Positions 1 to 7,376 of a stretch of 20,438 nt of DNA are shown here, one piece after another; position 1 is the first letter of the stretch, and every line of letters begins with the position of its first letter. The DNA is from DASRRB01 sp036732755 (lineage in GTDB: Bacteria > Planctomycetota > B15-G4 > SIAN01), in NCBI GenBank assembly GCA_036732755.1, contig DAINBU010000094.1, positions 1-20,438 on the forward strand, in the 5' to 3' direction. Position numbers and translations under genes: made by a program. The notes beneath the pieces were generated by a model. The model worked only from the letters and a program-made list of their open reading frames with translations, did no database searches and was not told the DNA's origin.

Positions 1-901
1 CCCACGTCTCCCATTCGACGTTGCAGATGTAGAGCTCGTCGATCGGGCCGGTGCCGGGGATCAGGCAGAAGCGGAACGGGTTGCGCAGCCCCAGCGCCCA
101 GACGCGCGACGCGTGGTCGGCCGCGTTGCCGGTCCAGAACGGGTTGTCGGACAGCCCGAGACCGGTCGCGGGATCGACGCGCAGGATCTTGCCGGCGAGC
201 GACGTCGGCGACTGCGCGCGGAACGCGCCGATGTCCTCGCTCGCGTCGAACTTGCCCGGCCCGAAGCCGCCCGGGTCGAAGCCGCCGGGATCGGTCACGT
301 CCCAGTGGGCGCCGTCGCCGGCCGAGAGGAAGAGGCTCCCGTCCGACGCGAAGCGCAGGTCGCCGACCGCGTGCGAGAAGTGGAGCGACGGGATCCCCTC
401 GCTCCAGGTCGCGCCGATCAGGACGAGGCGCGAGGCCAGGTCGGCGACGCGGTTCCCGTTCGCGTCGAGCGCGGTCGTGTAGCGCGTGAGGCGGCCGAAG
501 CTCTCCTGCTCGGAGTCGTTGCCGTCCTGGTTGGGGTCGACCACGTAGAGCAGGTAGAGCCAGCCGTTGCTCGCGAAGTTCGGGTCGATGGCGAGGCTCA
601 GCAGGCCGCGGTCGCCGTTGTTCAGGATCTCCTGCTTCAGGTCGATCACCGGCGTCGCGCGCTTCGCGCCGTCGCGCACGTCCCACACGACGCCGCCCTT
701 CTCCCCGACCAGGAACTCCGTCGCGCTGGCGAAGCGGAAGCAGGTCGGCTGCGAGTAGGTGCCGGCGAGGTCCTCGACCACGAAGTCGGGGTCCTGCATG
801 GTCTGCGCCCGCAGCGAAGGGGCGAGCACGGCGCCGAATGCGACGATTGCAGCGGAGGCGACGAATGCGGGACGAAGCGAGACGCAGTGCGAACCGCTCA
901 T
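1..901 (-). CDS. PQQ-type glucose/sorbosone dehydrogenase, secreted, partial
   Basis: Open from an ATG at 901 to the left edge, so the N-terminal 300 residues are visible and the C-terminus lies outside the window. Residues 1-32 form a signal peptide: a hydrophobic stretch (about 12-28) ending in SLRA before QTMQ, so the protein is probably exported. The mature part looks like the beta-propeller sugar dehydrogenase (GSDH) family. It has NNGDRGLLSLAIDPNF (about 94-109), HFSHAVGDLRFASDGSLFLS (174-193) followed by AGDG, a GKILRVDP blade motif (238-244) and RVWALGLRNPFRF (266-278). Family members oxidise aldoses or related polyols with pyrroloquinoline quinone in the periplasm, but many homologues have no proven substrate. 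A promoter-like sequence lies upstream and hairpins separate the gene from nuoN, so it is probably its own transcription unit. The family call is firm; substrate and cofactor are inferred. Confidence 0.85.
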   Translation of the reverse strand, partial: MSGSHCVSLRPAFVASAAIVAFGAVLAPSLRAQTMQDPDFVVEDLAGTYSQPTCFRFASATEFLVGEKGGVVWDVRDGAKRATPVIDLKQEILNNGDRGLLSLAIDPNFASNGWLYLLYVVDPNQDGNDSEQESFGRLTRYTTALDANGNRVADLASRLVLIGATWSEGIPSLHFSHAVGDLRFASDGSLFLSAGDGAHWDVTDPGGFDPGGFGPGKFDASEDIGAFRAQSPTSLAGKILRVDPATGLGLSDNPFWTGNAADHASRVWALGLRNPFRFCLIPGTGPIDELYICNVEWETW

Positions 902-956
902 GGAACCACCCCGATGCGAGCTTCCGCGACGACCCGTCGCGAAGAATCGACGAGAG

Positions 957-984
957 AATCTAGCGCCGATTCCCGAATGGTCGA
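957..984 (-). promoter_or_regulatory. Candidate sigma70-type promoter for the sugar dehydrogenase gene
   Basis: On the minus strand TCGACC (984-979) and TAGATT (962-957) are separated by 16 bases. Each matches four of six consensus bases, which is notable in such GC-rich DNA. The predicted start of transcription would leave a leader of roughly 50 bases before the ATG at 901. Read by eye only. Confidence 0.35.
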
Positions 985-1031
985 GGTGCCCCCGTGTGCC
1001 CCGGCTCACGAACTGAATTCCGCACCGGATC

Positions 1032-1051
1032 TGCACGAGAGGTCTCGTGCA
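1032..1051 (-). terminator. Perfect inverted repeat in the nuoN-dehydrogenase gap
   Basis: TGCACGAGA and TCTCGTGCA form a perfect nine-base inverted repeat around a two-base centre (realistically eight pairs with a four-base loop). It starts 40 bases after the nuoN stop codon. There is no T-tract on either side, so it is not a classical intrinsic terminator. It could be a 3'-end stabilising hairpin, a Rho-assisted end, or an operator for the downstream gene. Confidence 0.45.
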
Positions 1052-1073
1052 ATGCGCCGCCTCCATGCTGCGC

Positions 1074-1091
1074 GCGCGGCGGCCGCCGCGC
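1074..1091 (-). terminator. 18-base GC palindrome abutting the nuoN stop codon
   Basis: GCGCGGCGGCCGCCGCGC is its own reverse complement and begins at the base after the nuoN TGA. As RNA it can fold to a very stable GC hairpin with a short loop. With the second hairpin at 1032-1051 it probably marks the end of the nuo transcript. No run of U follows, so termination is inferred. Confidence 0.4.
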
Positions 1092-2660
1092 TCAGACGTG
1101 CAGGCTCTGCACCAGGTTCATGAGCCAGCTGAGGGAAATGCCGAACCAGAGAGTCCCTGCCGCGAGCGCGACGACGATCGTGGAGAGCTCGAAGGCGTAG
1201 GCGTGCTTGCGCGGGCTCGCGGTCGCCTCCTCCTCGCCCTTGAGGAAGAGGCTCTTCGCCATGCGGAAGTAATAGAAGAGCGAGACGATCGAGTTGAGGA
1301 CGAGCAGCACCGCGAGCCACTTGAGCGCGGGCGCCGTCCAGATCGCCTGCAGCAGGTACCACTTGCCGACGAAGCCGACCGTCGGCGGGATGCCGGTGAG
1401 CGAGAGCAGGAAGACGGCGAGCGCGGCGCTCGCGACCGGCGACTTCCAGCCGAGCCCGGCCCAGCTGCCGACCGTCTCGGCGCCCCAGCGGTTCGACAGG
1501 TAGGTGACGACCGCGAACGCGCCGAGGTTCATCAGGAGGTACGCGGCGAGGTAGAAGGCGACCGCGTGGGCGCCGGCCGGATTGGCGGCCGTGCCCGTCC
1601 CGTCCGCGCCGATTCCCGCGACGAACGCCGCGACGCCGGCCAGCATGTAGCCGGAGTGGGCGATCGACGAGTAGGCGAGCAGGCGCTTGGCGTTCTCCTG
1701 CAGCATCGCGGCGACGTTGCCGAACGTCATCGTCATCGCCGCGATTGCGGCGAGCACCGCGGCGATCGCCGGACTGCCGGCCACCGCGTGGCCCGCGTCG
1801 GGGACGACCGTCGTCGTTCCGGCGACGCCGCCGAAGAAGCGCAGGATCATCCCGAAGCTCGCGGCCTTCGAGACCACGGAGAGGAAGGTCGTGACGGGCG
1901 TCGGCGCCCCTTCGTAGACGTCGGGGCTCCAGAAGTGGAACGGGAAGGCGGCGACCTTGAAGCCGAAGCCGGCGAGCGACAGGATCACGCCGACCGCCAC
2001 GCCCATGCCGGTCGCGTCGAGGTGGAAGTCGCTCCCGCGCGCGCCCGACAGCAGCAGGCGCTGCACCGCAGAGCCGATCTCGGGCAGGCGGACGCTGCCG
2101 GTGAAGCCGTAGAGCAGCGAGAAGCCGAACAGCATCGCGCCGCTCGCCAGCACCCCGAAGACGAGGTACTTCACCGCCGCCTCGGTCGAACGGATGTCGC
2201 GCTTCAGGAACCCGGCCAGCACGTAGGAGCTGATCGAGAGCGTCTCGAGCCCGAGGAAGAGCAGCAGCAGGTGGTCGGTCGAGACCAGGAAGAAGGCGCC
2301 GACCGCCGCGGTGACGAGGATCGAGTAGTACTCGCCGATGCCGTCGTGGTCGAAGCCGCGGAACCACATCGAGAGCAGCGTGACGGCCAGCAGCCCGGAC
2401 GCGATCAGCAGCTTGAAGAAGAGCGCGAAGCGGTCGTCGACCATCATCCCGAACACGTGCGCGCCGTGCGCGCCGGCGAAGCTCCGCGCGATCCAGTAGA
2501 TCGTGAAGGTGACGCCGAGCGTCGTGACCCAGCCGGTCACGCGCGTGTCGCGGCCCTTCAGCAGGAGGTCGGAGAGCAGCGCGACCAGCGCCGTGACCGA
2601 GAGGATGATCTCCGGCCAGATGCGTCCGACGTCGGCGTTGGTCTGAGCGAGCCAGTCCAC
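1092..2660 (-). CDS. nuoN: NADH-quinone oxidoreductase subunit N
   Basis: Antiporter-like membrane subunit of respiratory complex I that carries part of the proton-pumping path. The 522 residues are almost all membrane helices. Family landmarks are LGLETLSISSYVLAGF (136-151, with the conserved Glu139), GFGFKVAAFPFHFWSPDVYE (231-250, with Lys235), Lys265 in SVVSKAASF, and KRLLAYSSIAHSGYM in the middle helix. I chose the GTG at 2660 because GGAG sits six bases upstream and the protein then begins with MDWLAQTNADVGRIWPEI, a normal NuoN N-terminus. An in-frame ATG at 2729 would add a 23-residue Arg/Ser-rich, non-membrane extension and overlap nuoM by 26 bases. Last gene of the nuo cluster, 43 bases after nuoM, and followed by two strong hairpins. 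Confidence 0.95.
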   Translation of the reverse strand: MDWLAQTNADVGRIWPEIILSVTALVALLSDLLLKGRDTRVTGWVTTLGVTFTIYWIARSFAGAHGAHVFGMMVDDRFALFFKLLIASGLLAVTLLSMWFRGFDHDGIGEYYSILVTAAVGAFFLVSTDHLLLLFLGLETLSISSYVLAGFLKRDIRSTEAAVKYLVFGVLASGAMLFGFSLLYGFTGSVRLPEIGSAVQRLLLSGARGSDFHLDATGMGVAVGVILSLAGFGFKVAAFPFHFWSPDVYEGAPTPVTTFLSVVSKAASFGMILRFFGGVAGTTTVVPDAGHAVAGSPAIAAVLAAIAAMTMTFGNVAAMLQENAKRLLAYSSIAHSGYMLAGVAAFVAGIGADGTGTAANPAGAHAVAFYLAAYLLMNLGAFAVVTYLSNRWGAETVGSWAGLGWKSPVASAALAVFLLSLTGIPPTVGFVGKWYLLQAIWTAPALKWLAVLLVLNSIVSLFYYFRMAKSLFLKGEEEATASPRKHAYAFELSTIVVALAAGTLWFGISLSWLMNLVQSLHV

Positions 2661-2703
2661 GAAGTGCTCCGCGTTGCGAGGGGCGTCCGTCCGCGACCGC
2701 CGG

Positions 2704-4251
2704 TCACTTGGGCGTGATGATCTGCACAAGCGACTGGATCGAGGGGACCATCCAGTTCAGCAGGAAGGCGGGGAAGACGCCGGCGATCACGCACAGCGCG
2801 CCGAACGGCGCGAGGCAGGTCCACTCGCGCAGCGTCACGTCGGGGAAGCCGCGGTACTTCTCCTGCGCGGGCCCGAAGAAGACCTTGCGGATCGTCATGA
2901 GGAAGAAGGCGGCGGTGACGATGAGGCCGACCGTCGAGATCGCGGTCAGGATGGGGTAGCGCTCCCACGCGCCGAGCAGCGCGAGCACCTCGCCCCAGAA
3001 GCCGGCGAGTCCGGGCAGGCCGAGCGACGTGAAGATGCCGAGGAAGGCGAGGCTCGCGTACACCGGCATGTGGCTGGCGAGCCCGCCGAACCGCGCGATC
3101 TCGCGGTGGTGCGCCCGGTCGTAGATCACGCCGACCAGGAGGAAGAGCATCGCCGAGCTGGTGCCGTGGTTGAACAGCGTCAGGTTCGCGCCCGCGAGGC
3201 CCTGCGGGTTCATCGCGGCCAGCCCGAGCAGCACGAAGCCCATGTGCGCGACCGAGGAGTAGGCGACCAGCTTCTTGAAGTCGGTTTGCGCCATCGCGAC
3301 GAAGGCGCCGTAGACGATGTTGATGGTGCCGAGCACGGCGAGCCCGGTCGCCCACGCCGTGGTCGTGCCGTTCTGCCACATGACGTCGGGGAAAACCGTC
3401 ATGTTCACGCGCATGATCCCGTACCCGCCGAGCTTCAGCAGGATGCCGGCGAGGATGACGGAGATCGCGGTAGGCGCCTCGACGTGCGCGTCGGGCAGCC
3501 AGGTGTGGAACGGGAAGACCGGGACCTTGATCGCGAAGCCGATGAACATGAAGAGGAAGGCCCAGTGCTGGAACGTCATGCCGAGCAGCGCCGGCGGCGC
3601 CGCCCAGTGGCCGGCCTGCCCGATCTGCGCCAGCTTCACCAGGCTGAAGGTGCGCTGCGCCGGGTCGTCGCTCGACGACAGGTACATCGCGACCATCGCG
3701 ATCAGGATCAGCACCGAGCCGGCCAGCGTGTAGAGGAAGAACTTGATCGCGGCGTACTCGCGGCGCGGCCCGCCCCAGATGCCGATCAGGAAGTACATCG
3801 GGAGCAGCATGAGCTCCCAGTACACGTAGAAGAGGAAGAGGTCGAGGCTGACGAAGACGCCGTTGATGCCGACCTCGAGCAGCAGCAGCAGCAGGAAGTA
3901 GCCCTTCACCCCCTTCTCGACGTTCCACGACGAGAAGACCGCGACGAAGAGCAGCAGGCAGTTGAGCAGCACGAGCGGCGCGGAGAGCCCGTCGACGCCG
4001 ACCTGGTACTGGATGTGGAAGGTCTTCACCCAGTCGAAGACCTCGTGCAGCTGGTAGCCCGCGGTCCCGACCTGGAACTTCGCGAAGTACATCCAGGCGG
4101 CGAGGACGAGCGGGATGCCGGTGAAGGCCGCCGCCAGCGTCTTGATGACGTCGGTCTTGGCGCGCGGCGTCAGCAGGATCGCGACCATCCCGATCAGCGG
4201 GGAGAGCGTGATCCAGCTCAGCAGGTGGGTGGAGTCCATGGTCTCGATCAT
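2704..4251 (-). CDS. nuoM: NADH-quinone oxidoreductase subunit M
   Basis: Second antiporter-like proton-pumping subunit of complex I; 515 residues, the usual length. The conserved helix-5 motif FYVYWELMLLPMYFLIG (141-157) holds the essential-type Glu146. Lys242 lies in AIKVPVFPFHTWLPDAHVEA (240-259) and Lys273 in GILLKLGGYG. FKKLVAYSSVAHMGFVLLG is the broken-helix region. The start at 4251 gives MIETMDSTHLL; a second ATG four codons in is equally possible because neither has a strong ribosome binding site. It follows nuoL after 72 bases, the longest gap inside the cluster, which shows no obvious signal beyond a GC-rich inverted repeat. Function rests on strong family motifs. Confidence 0.97.
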   Translation of the reverse strand: MIETMDSTHLLSWITLSPLIGMVAILLTPRAKTDVIKTLAAAFTGIPLVLAAWMYFAKFQVGTAGYQLHEVFDWVKTFHIQYQVGVDGLSAPLVLLNCLLLFVAVFSSWNVEKGVKGYFLLLLLLEVGINGVFVSLDLFLFYVYWELMLLPMYFLIGIWGGPRREYAAIKFFLYTLAGSVLILIAMVAMYLSSSDDPAQRTFSLVKLAQIGQAGHWAAPPALLGMTFQHWAFLFMFIGFAIKVPVFPFHTWLPDAHVEAPTAISVILAGILLKLGGYGIMRVNMTVFPDVMWQNGTTTAWATGLAVLGTINIVYGAFVAMAQTDFKKLVAYSSVAHMGFVLLGLAAMNPQGLAGANLTLFNHGTSSAMLFLLVGVIYDRAHHREIARFGGLASHMPVYASLAFLGIFTSLGLPGLAGFWGEVLALLGAWERYPILTAISTVGLIVTAAFFLMTIRKVFFGPAQEKYRGFPDVTLREWTCLAPFGALCVIAGVFPAFLLNWMVPSIQSLVQIITPK

Positions 4252-4323
4252 GGTTTCGTTCGGGCTCCGGGATCGGTCGTGCGTTCGGGCGTGTCGTGAA
4301 CCGGCGACCTCGCGCGGCGCGCG

Positions 4324-6498
4324 TCAGGTGAGGAAGACGAAGAGCAGCGAGACCAGCGCGATCCCGCCGACGGCGAAGGCGAGGTAGTCCTGCGCGTTCC
4401 CGGTCTGGAGGCGGCGGAACACGCGCGAGAGCGCGTGCGACGCGTGCCAGAAGAAGTTGACCGCGCCGTCGACGACGACCCGGTCGAACATCCCCCAGAC
4501 GCTCGAGAACGCGAGGCCGAGCGATGCGACGCCGTTCACCGCGCCGTCCACCACGCCTACGTCGAAGCGGGTGAACGCGCGCGACATCGCGTTGCCGAGG
4601 CGCACCACCGTGGCCTGGTAGAACTCGTCGAAGTAGTAGAGGCGGGAGACGGTGGTGGAGAGGCGCCCGAAGCGGGCGTACCAGACGTCCGGTCCGGGGT
4701 TGCGCTGCTTGTAGGTGCGGACGTAGAGGCGGTAGCCGGCCACGAGCACCGCGACCGAGACCACCAGCACCACGAACGCGAGCAGCAGCGACTCCCCGCC
4801 GTGGTGCGGCGCGTGTCCGACCGCGAGCGACGCGAGCGCGGGCGGCGGCGCGAGCAGCTCGGGCACGTGCAGGCCGCGCAGCAGCGGGATCGGCAGCCAG
4901 TCGACCGAGAAGATCGCGAGGAAGCCGAGCACGAAGAGCGGGACCGTCATCGTCGACGGCGACTCGTGCGCGTGCTCGAACTTGTGGTGGTCGCGCGGCG
5001 TCCCGTAGAAGGTCAGGTAGAGCAGCCGCAGCATGTAGAAGAAGGTGAGCCCGCCGCCGAAGATCGCGACGACGGCCGGCAGCCAGTGGGCGAGCGTCCC
5101 GCTCATGCCCCACTGGATCGCGTGCTCGACGATCAGCTCCTTCGAGAACGCGCCCGACAGGAACGGCACGCCGGCCAGCGCGAGCGTCGCGACGAAGAAG
5201 GTGCGGTACGTCGACGGCATCTTCGACTTGAGCCCGCCCATCTCGCGCATGTCCTCGGTGTGGACCGCGTGGATGACCGAGCCGGCGCCGAGGAAGAGGC
5301 ACGCCTTGAAGAAGGCGTGCGTGTAGAGGTGGAACAGGCCGGCCGAATACCCGCCGACGCCGAGCGACAGCATCATGTAGCCGAGCTGGCTGCAGGTCGA
5401 ATAGGCGAGCACCTTCTTGATGTTGTTGTGCACCAGGCCGATGGTCGCGGCGACCAGCGCCGTGATCGTGCCGACGATCGCGATGAATCCGAGAACGGTC
5501 GGCGTGAAGAGGAAGTAGACGCGCCCGACCATGTAGACGCCGGCCGCGACCATCGTGGCGGCGTGGATCAGCGCGGAGACCGGCGTCGGGCCGGCCATCG
5601 CGTCGGGCAGCCAGACGTGCAGCGGCACCTGCGCCGACTTCGCCATCGGTCCCATGAAGAGCAGCAGCCCCATCACGGTGAGCGCGGCGCCGAGCCCCCA
5701 GCCGAACAGCGAGGTCTCGACGTTCGTCGCGACCATGTGCTGCAGGCGGCCGTAGATCTCGTGGATGTCGAACGTCTTGAAGATGCCCCAGGCGAACAGG
5801 ATCCCGAGCAGGAAGCCCACGTCGCCGAAGCGGTTGGTCATGAAGGCCTTCATCGAGGCCTTGGGCGGCTCGTCCTGTTCGAACCAGAAGCCGATCAGGA
5901 AGTAGCTGCAGACGCCGACCAGCTCCCAGAAGCAGAACAGCAGGAGCAGGTTGTCGGTCAGCACCAGCCCGAGCATCGAGAAGCTGAAGAGCTGCAGGAA
6001 GGCGAAGAAGCGCGGGAAGCGCTTGTCGCCGTGCATGTACCCGACCGAGTAGAGGTGCACGAGGAAGGCGACGATGCAGACGACGGCGAGCATCGTCGCG
6101 GTCAGCGCGTCGATCGTGATGCCGGCGTCGACGTGGAGCGAGCCGATGCTCAGGAGCGCGTAGACGCCGCCGTGCTCCTTGCTCGACCAGGCGGGCCGGT
6201 GGTCGCCGAGGTCGGCGGGCGGCTCCTCGTGCGCCGCCTTCTCGCCGCCGTGCTCGGCGGTCGGGGCGTGCGCGCCGGCCGGCTCCTGCTCGATCACGGC
6301 GTGCTTGAAGATGGAAAGCGCGCAGAAGAGCGCGACGCCGATCGTGGCGAGCGGGACGACGTGGCCGTGCTTGCGCGTGAAGGCGGTCTTCCAGGTGAAC
6401 GCCGTGAAGAGGAAGCCGGCGAGCGGCAGCAGCAGGATCGCGAGCGCGTACCAGCCGGGCGTCGCGCCCTGGAAGAACGGGCTGTCGAAGGGTTCCAT
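4324..6498 (-). CDS. nuoL: NADH-quinone oxidoreductase subunit L
   Basis: Distal antiporter-like subunit of complex I, with the long lateral helix that runs along the membrane arm. At 724 residues it is about 110 longer than E. coli NuoL. Conserved elements are FWELVGVCSYFLIGFWF (190-206, Glu192), MAKSAQVPLHVWLPDAMAGP (285-304, Lys287), TPVSALIHAATMVAAGVY (305-322, His312) and HAFFKACLFLGAGSVIH (394-410, Lys398). Two parts account for the extra length. One is a His/Glu/Ala/Pro-rich loop at about 69-112 after the second helix. The other is an extended C-terminal lateral-helix region holding two near-identical copies of FDxxVVDGAVN (645-655 and 671-681). RRLQTGNAQDY near the end is typical of the family's final part. 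It begins 12 bases after nuoK. Confidence 0.97.
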   Translation of the reverse strand: MEPFDSPFFQGATPGWYALAILLLPLAGFLFTAFTWKTAFTRKHGHVVPLATIGVALFCALSIFKHAVIEQEPAGAHAPTAEHGGEKAAHEEPPADLGDHRPAWSSKEHGGVYALLSIGSLHVDAGITIDALTATMLAVVCIVAFLVHLYSVGYMHGDKRFPRFFAFLQLFSFSMLGLVLTDNLLLLFCFWELVGVCSYFLIGFWFEQDEPPKASMKAFMTNRFGDVGFLLGILFAWGIFKTFDIHEIYGRLQHMVATNVETSLFGWGLGAALTVMGLLLFMGPMAKSAQVPLHVWLPDAMAGPTPVSALIHAATMVAAGVYMVGRVYFLFTPTVLGFIAIVGTITALVAATIGLVHNNIKKVLAYSTCSQLGYMMLSLGVGGYSAGLFHLYTHAFFKACLFLGAGSVIHAVHTEDMREMGGLKSKMPSTYRTFFVATLALAGVPFLSGAFSKELIVEHAIQWGMSGTLAHWLPAVVAIFGGGLTFFYMLRLLYLTFYGTPRDHHKFEHAHESPSTMTVPLFVLGFLAIFSVDWLPIPLLRGLHVPELLAPPPALASLAVGHAPHHGGESLLLAFVVLVVSVAVLVAGYRLYVRTYKQRNPGPDVWYARFGRLSTTVSRLYYFDEFYQATVVRLGNAMSRAFTRFDVGVVDGAVNGVASLGLAFSSVWGMFDRVVVDGAVNFFWHASHALSRVFRRLQTGNAQDYLAFAVGGIALVSLLFVFLT

Positions 6499-6510
6499 CG
6501 CGGGCCCCGG

Positions 6511-6846
6511 TCAGTCGCCGAGCCGGTCGGGCTTGGAGACGTCGATGGTCGGGAAGTGGTGGTAGAGCTGCAGCACGATGCCGAGCGCGACCGCCGCCTC
6601 GGCCGCGGCCAGGATGATGATGAAGATGGCGAACATCTGGCCGTCGAGCGCGCCGGCTCCACCGTGGTGGCGCGCGAACGCGACGAAGTTGAGCGCCGCC
6701 GCGTTGAGGATGAGCTCGGCGCCCATCAGCACGTAGATCGCGTTGCGGCGCGTCACCATCGTGAAGATGCCGAGCACGAACATCGCCGAGCTGATGAAGA
6801 AGTAGCCGCCCAAATGGCTCACCCCTTCGGCCGCCAGCAGTGGCAT
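6511..6846 (-). CDS. nuoK: NADH-quinone oxidoreductase subunit K
   Basis: Small three-helix subunit of the complex I membrane arm, homologous to ND4L; 111 residues, about ten more than usual because of a short polar tail ending SKPDRLGD. The two membrane glutamates used in proton transfer are visible: Glu44 in LMGAELILNAAAL (40-52) and Glu83 in ILAAAEAAVALGI (78-90). The ATG at 6846 is preceded by AAGGGGGG seven bases upstream, a clear ribosome binding site. The nuoJ stop codon ends only three bases before the ATG, so the pair is probably translationally coupled. The N-terminus (MPLLAAEGVSHLGG) is a little longer than in E. coli. Confidence 0.96.
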   Translation of the reverse strand: MPLLAAEGVSHLGGYFFISSAMFVLGIFTMVTRRNAIYVLMGAELILNAAALNFVAFARHHGGAGALDGQMFAIFIIILAAAEAAVALGIVLQLYHHFPTIDVSKPDRLGD

Positions 6847-6849
6847 CGC

Positions 6850-7350
6850 TCAACCCCCCTTGCGCCGGCGCGCGAGATAGACCGAGCCGACCAGCGCCGC
6901 GAGCAGCACCAGCGAGGAGAGCTCGAACGGGATCAGGTACTGGTCGCGCATCAGCAGCGCGGTGCCGATGGCGTCGGTGGTGGGGGCGGAGGTCACGGGA
7001 GCCGCGGGCTTGAGCGCCGCCGCGAGCCCCTGCCACGCGACCGACATCAGGACGGCGACCGGGACGGCGACCAGCACGCCCGGCAGGACGAGCGTGCCGA
7101 GCGACCAGCGCGTCGCGTCGCGCGGCGTGAGCATGATCCCGTAGATGAAGAGGATCGTGATGCCGCCGACGTAGACCAGGAGCTGCACGCCGCCGAGGAA
7201 GTCGGCGCCGAGCGTCCAGTACAGCCCGGCGACGCCGAGCAGCGAGAGCACCAGAGCGAAGGCCGAGTGCACGAGCTTCGGCATCAGCGCGACGAGCGCC
7301 GCGCCCGCGAGCGCGCACCCGCCGAAGAACCAGAACATGAAGGCGTCCAA
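6850..7350 (-). CDS. nuoJ: NADH-quinone oxidoreductase subunit J
   Basis: ND6-like membrane subunit of complex I. The hallmark third helix with its mobile bulge is present as DFLGGVQLLVYVGGITILFI (50-69), preceded by MPKLVHSAFALVLSLLGVAG (23-42). Five membrane segments can be drawn, and the last ends in a basic RRRKGG tail; 166 residues is normal. I start it at the TTG at 7350 because AGGAGG lies nine bases upstream. The next candidate, an ATG at 7338, would be 21 bases from that site and would cut only four residues. The upstream nuoI gene ends 26 bases earlier. The frame stays open further upstream through nuoI, but that is off-frame translation. Confidence 0.93.
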   Translation of the reverse strand: MDAFMFWFFGGCALAGAALVALMPKLVHSAFALVLSLLGVAGLYWTLGADFLGGVQLLVYVGGITILFIYGIMLTPRDATRWSLGTLVLPGVLVAVPVAVLMSVAWQGLAAALKPAAPVTSAPTTDAIGTALLMRDQYLIPFELSSLVLLAALVGSVYLARRRKGG

Positions 7351-7359
7351 GCCGCGTCT

Positions 7360-7365
7360 CCTCCT
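7360..7365 (-). promoter_or_regulatory. Ribosome binding site deciding the TTG start of nuoJ
   Basis: AGGAGG on the minus strand, nine bases before TTG at 7350 and 21 before the in-frame ATG at 7338. The spacing favours the TTG as the true initiator. Confidence 0.6.
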
Positions 7366-7376
7366 CTCGTTCCCGG

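Noticed and set aside
2661..2729. ATG at 2729 as the start of nuoN
   Set aside because: It adds a hydrophilic Arg/Ser-rich segment not found in NuoN and overlaps nuoM, while GTG 2660 has a well-spaced GGAG site and gives a family-like N-terminus.
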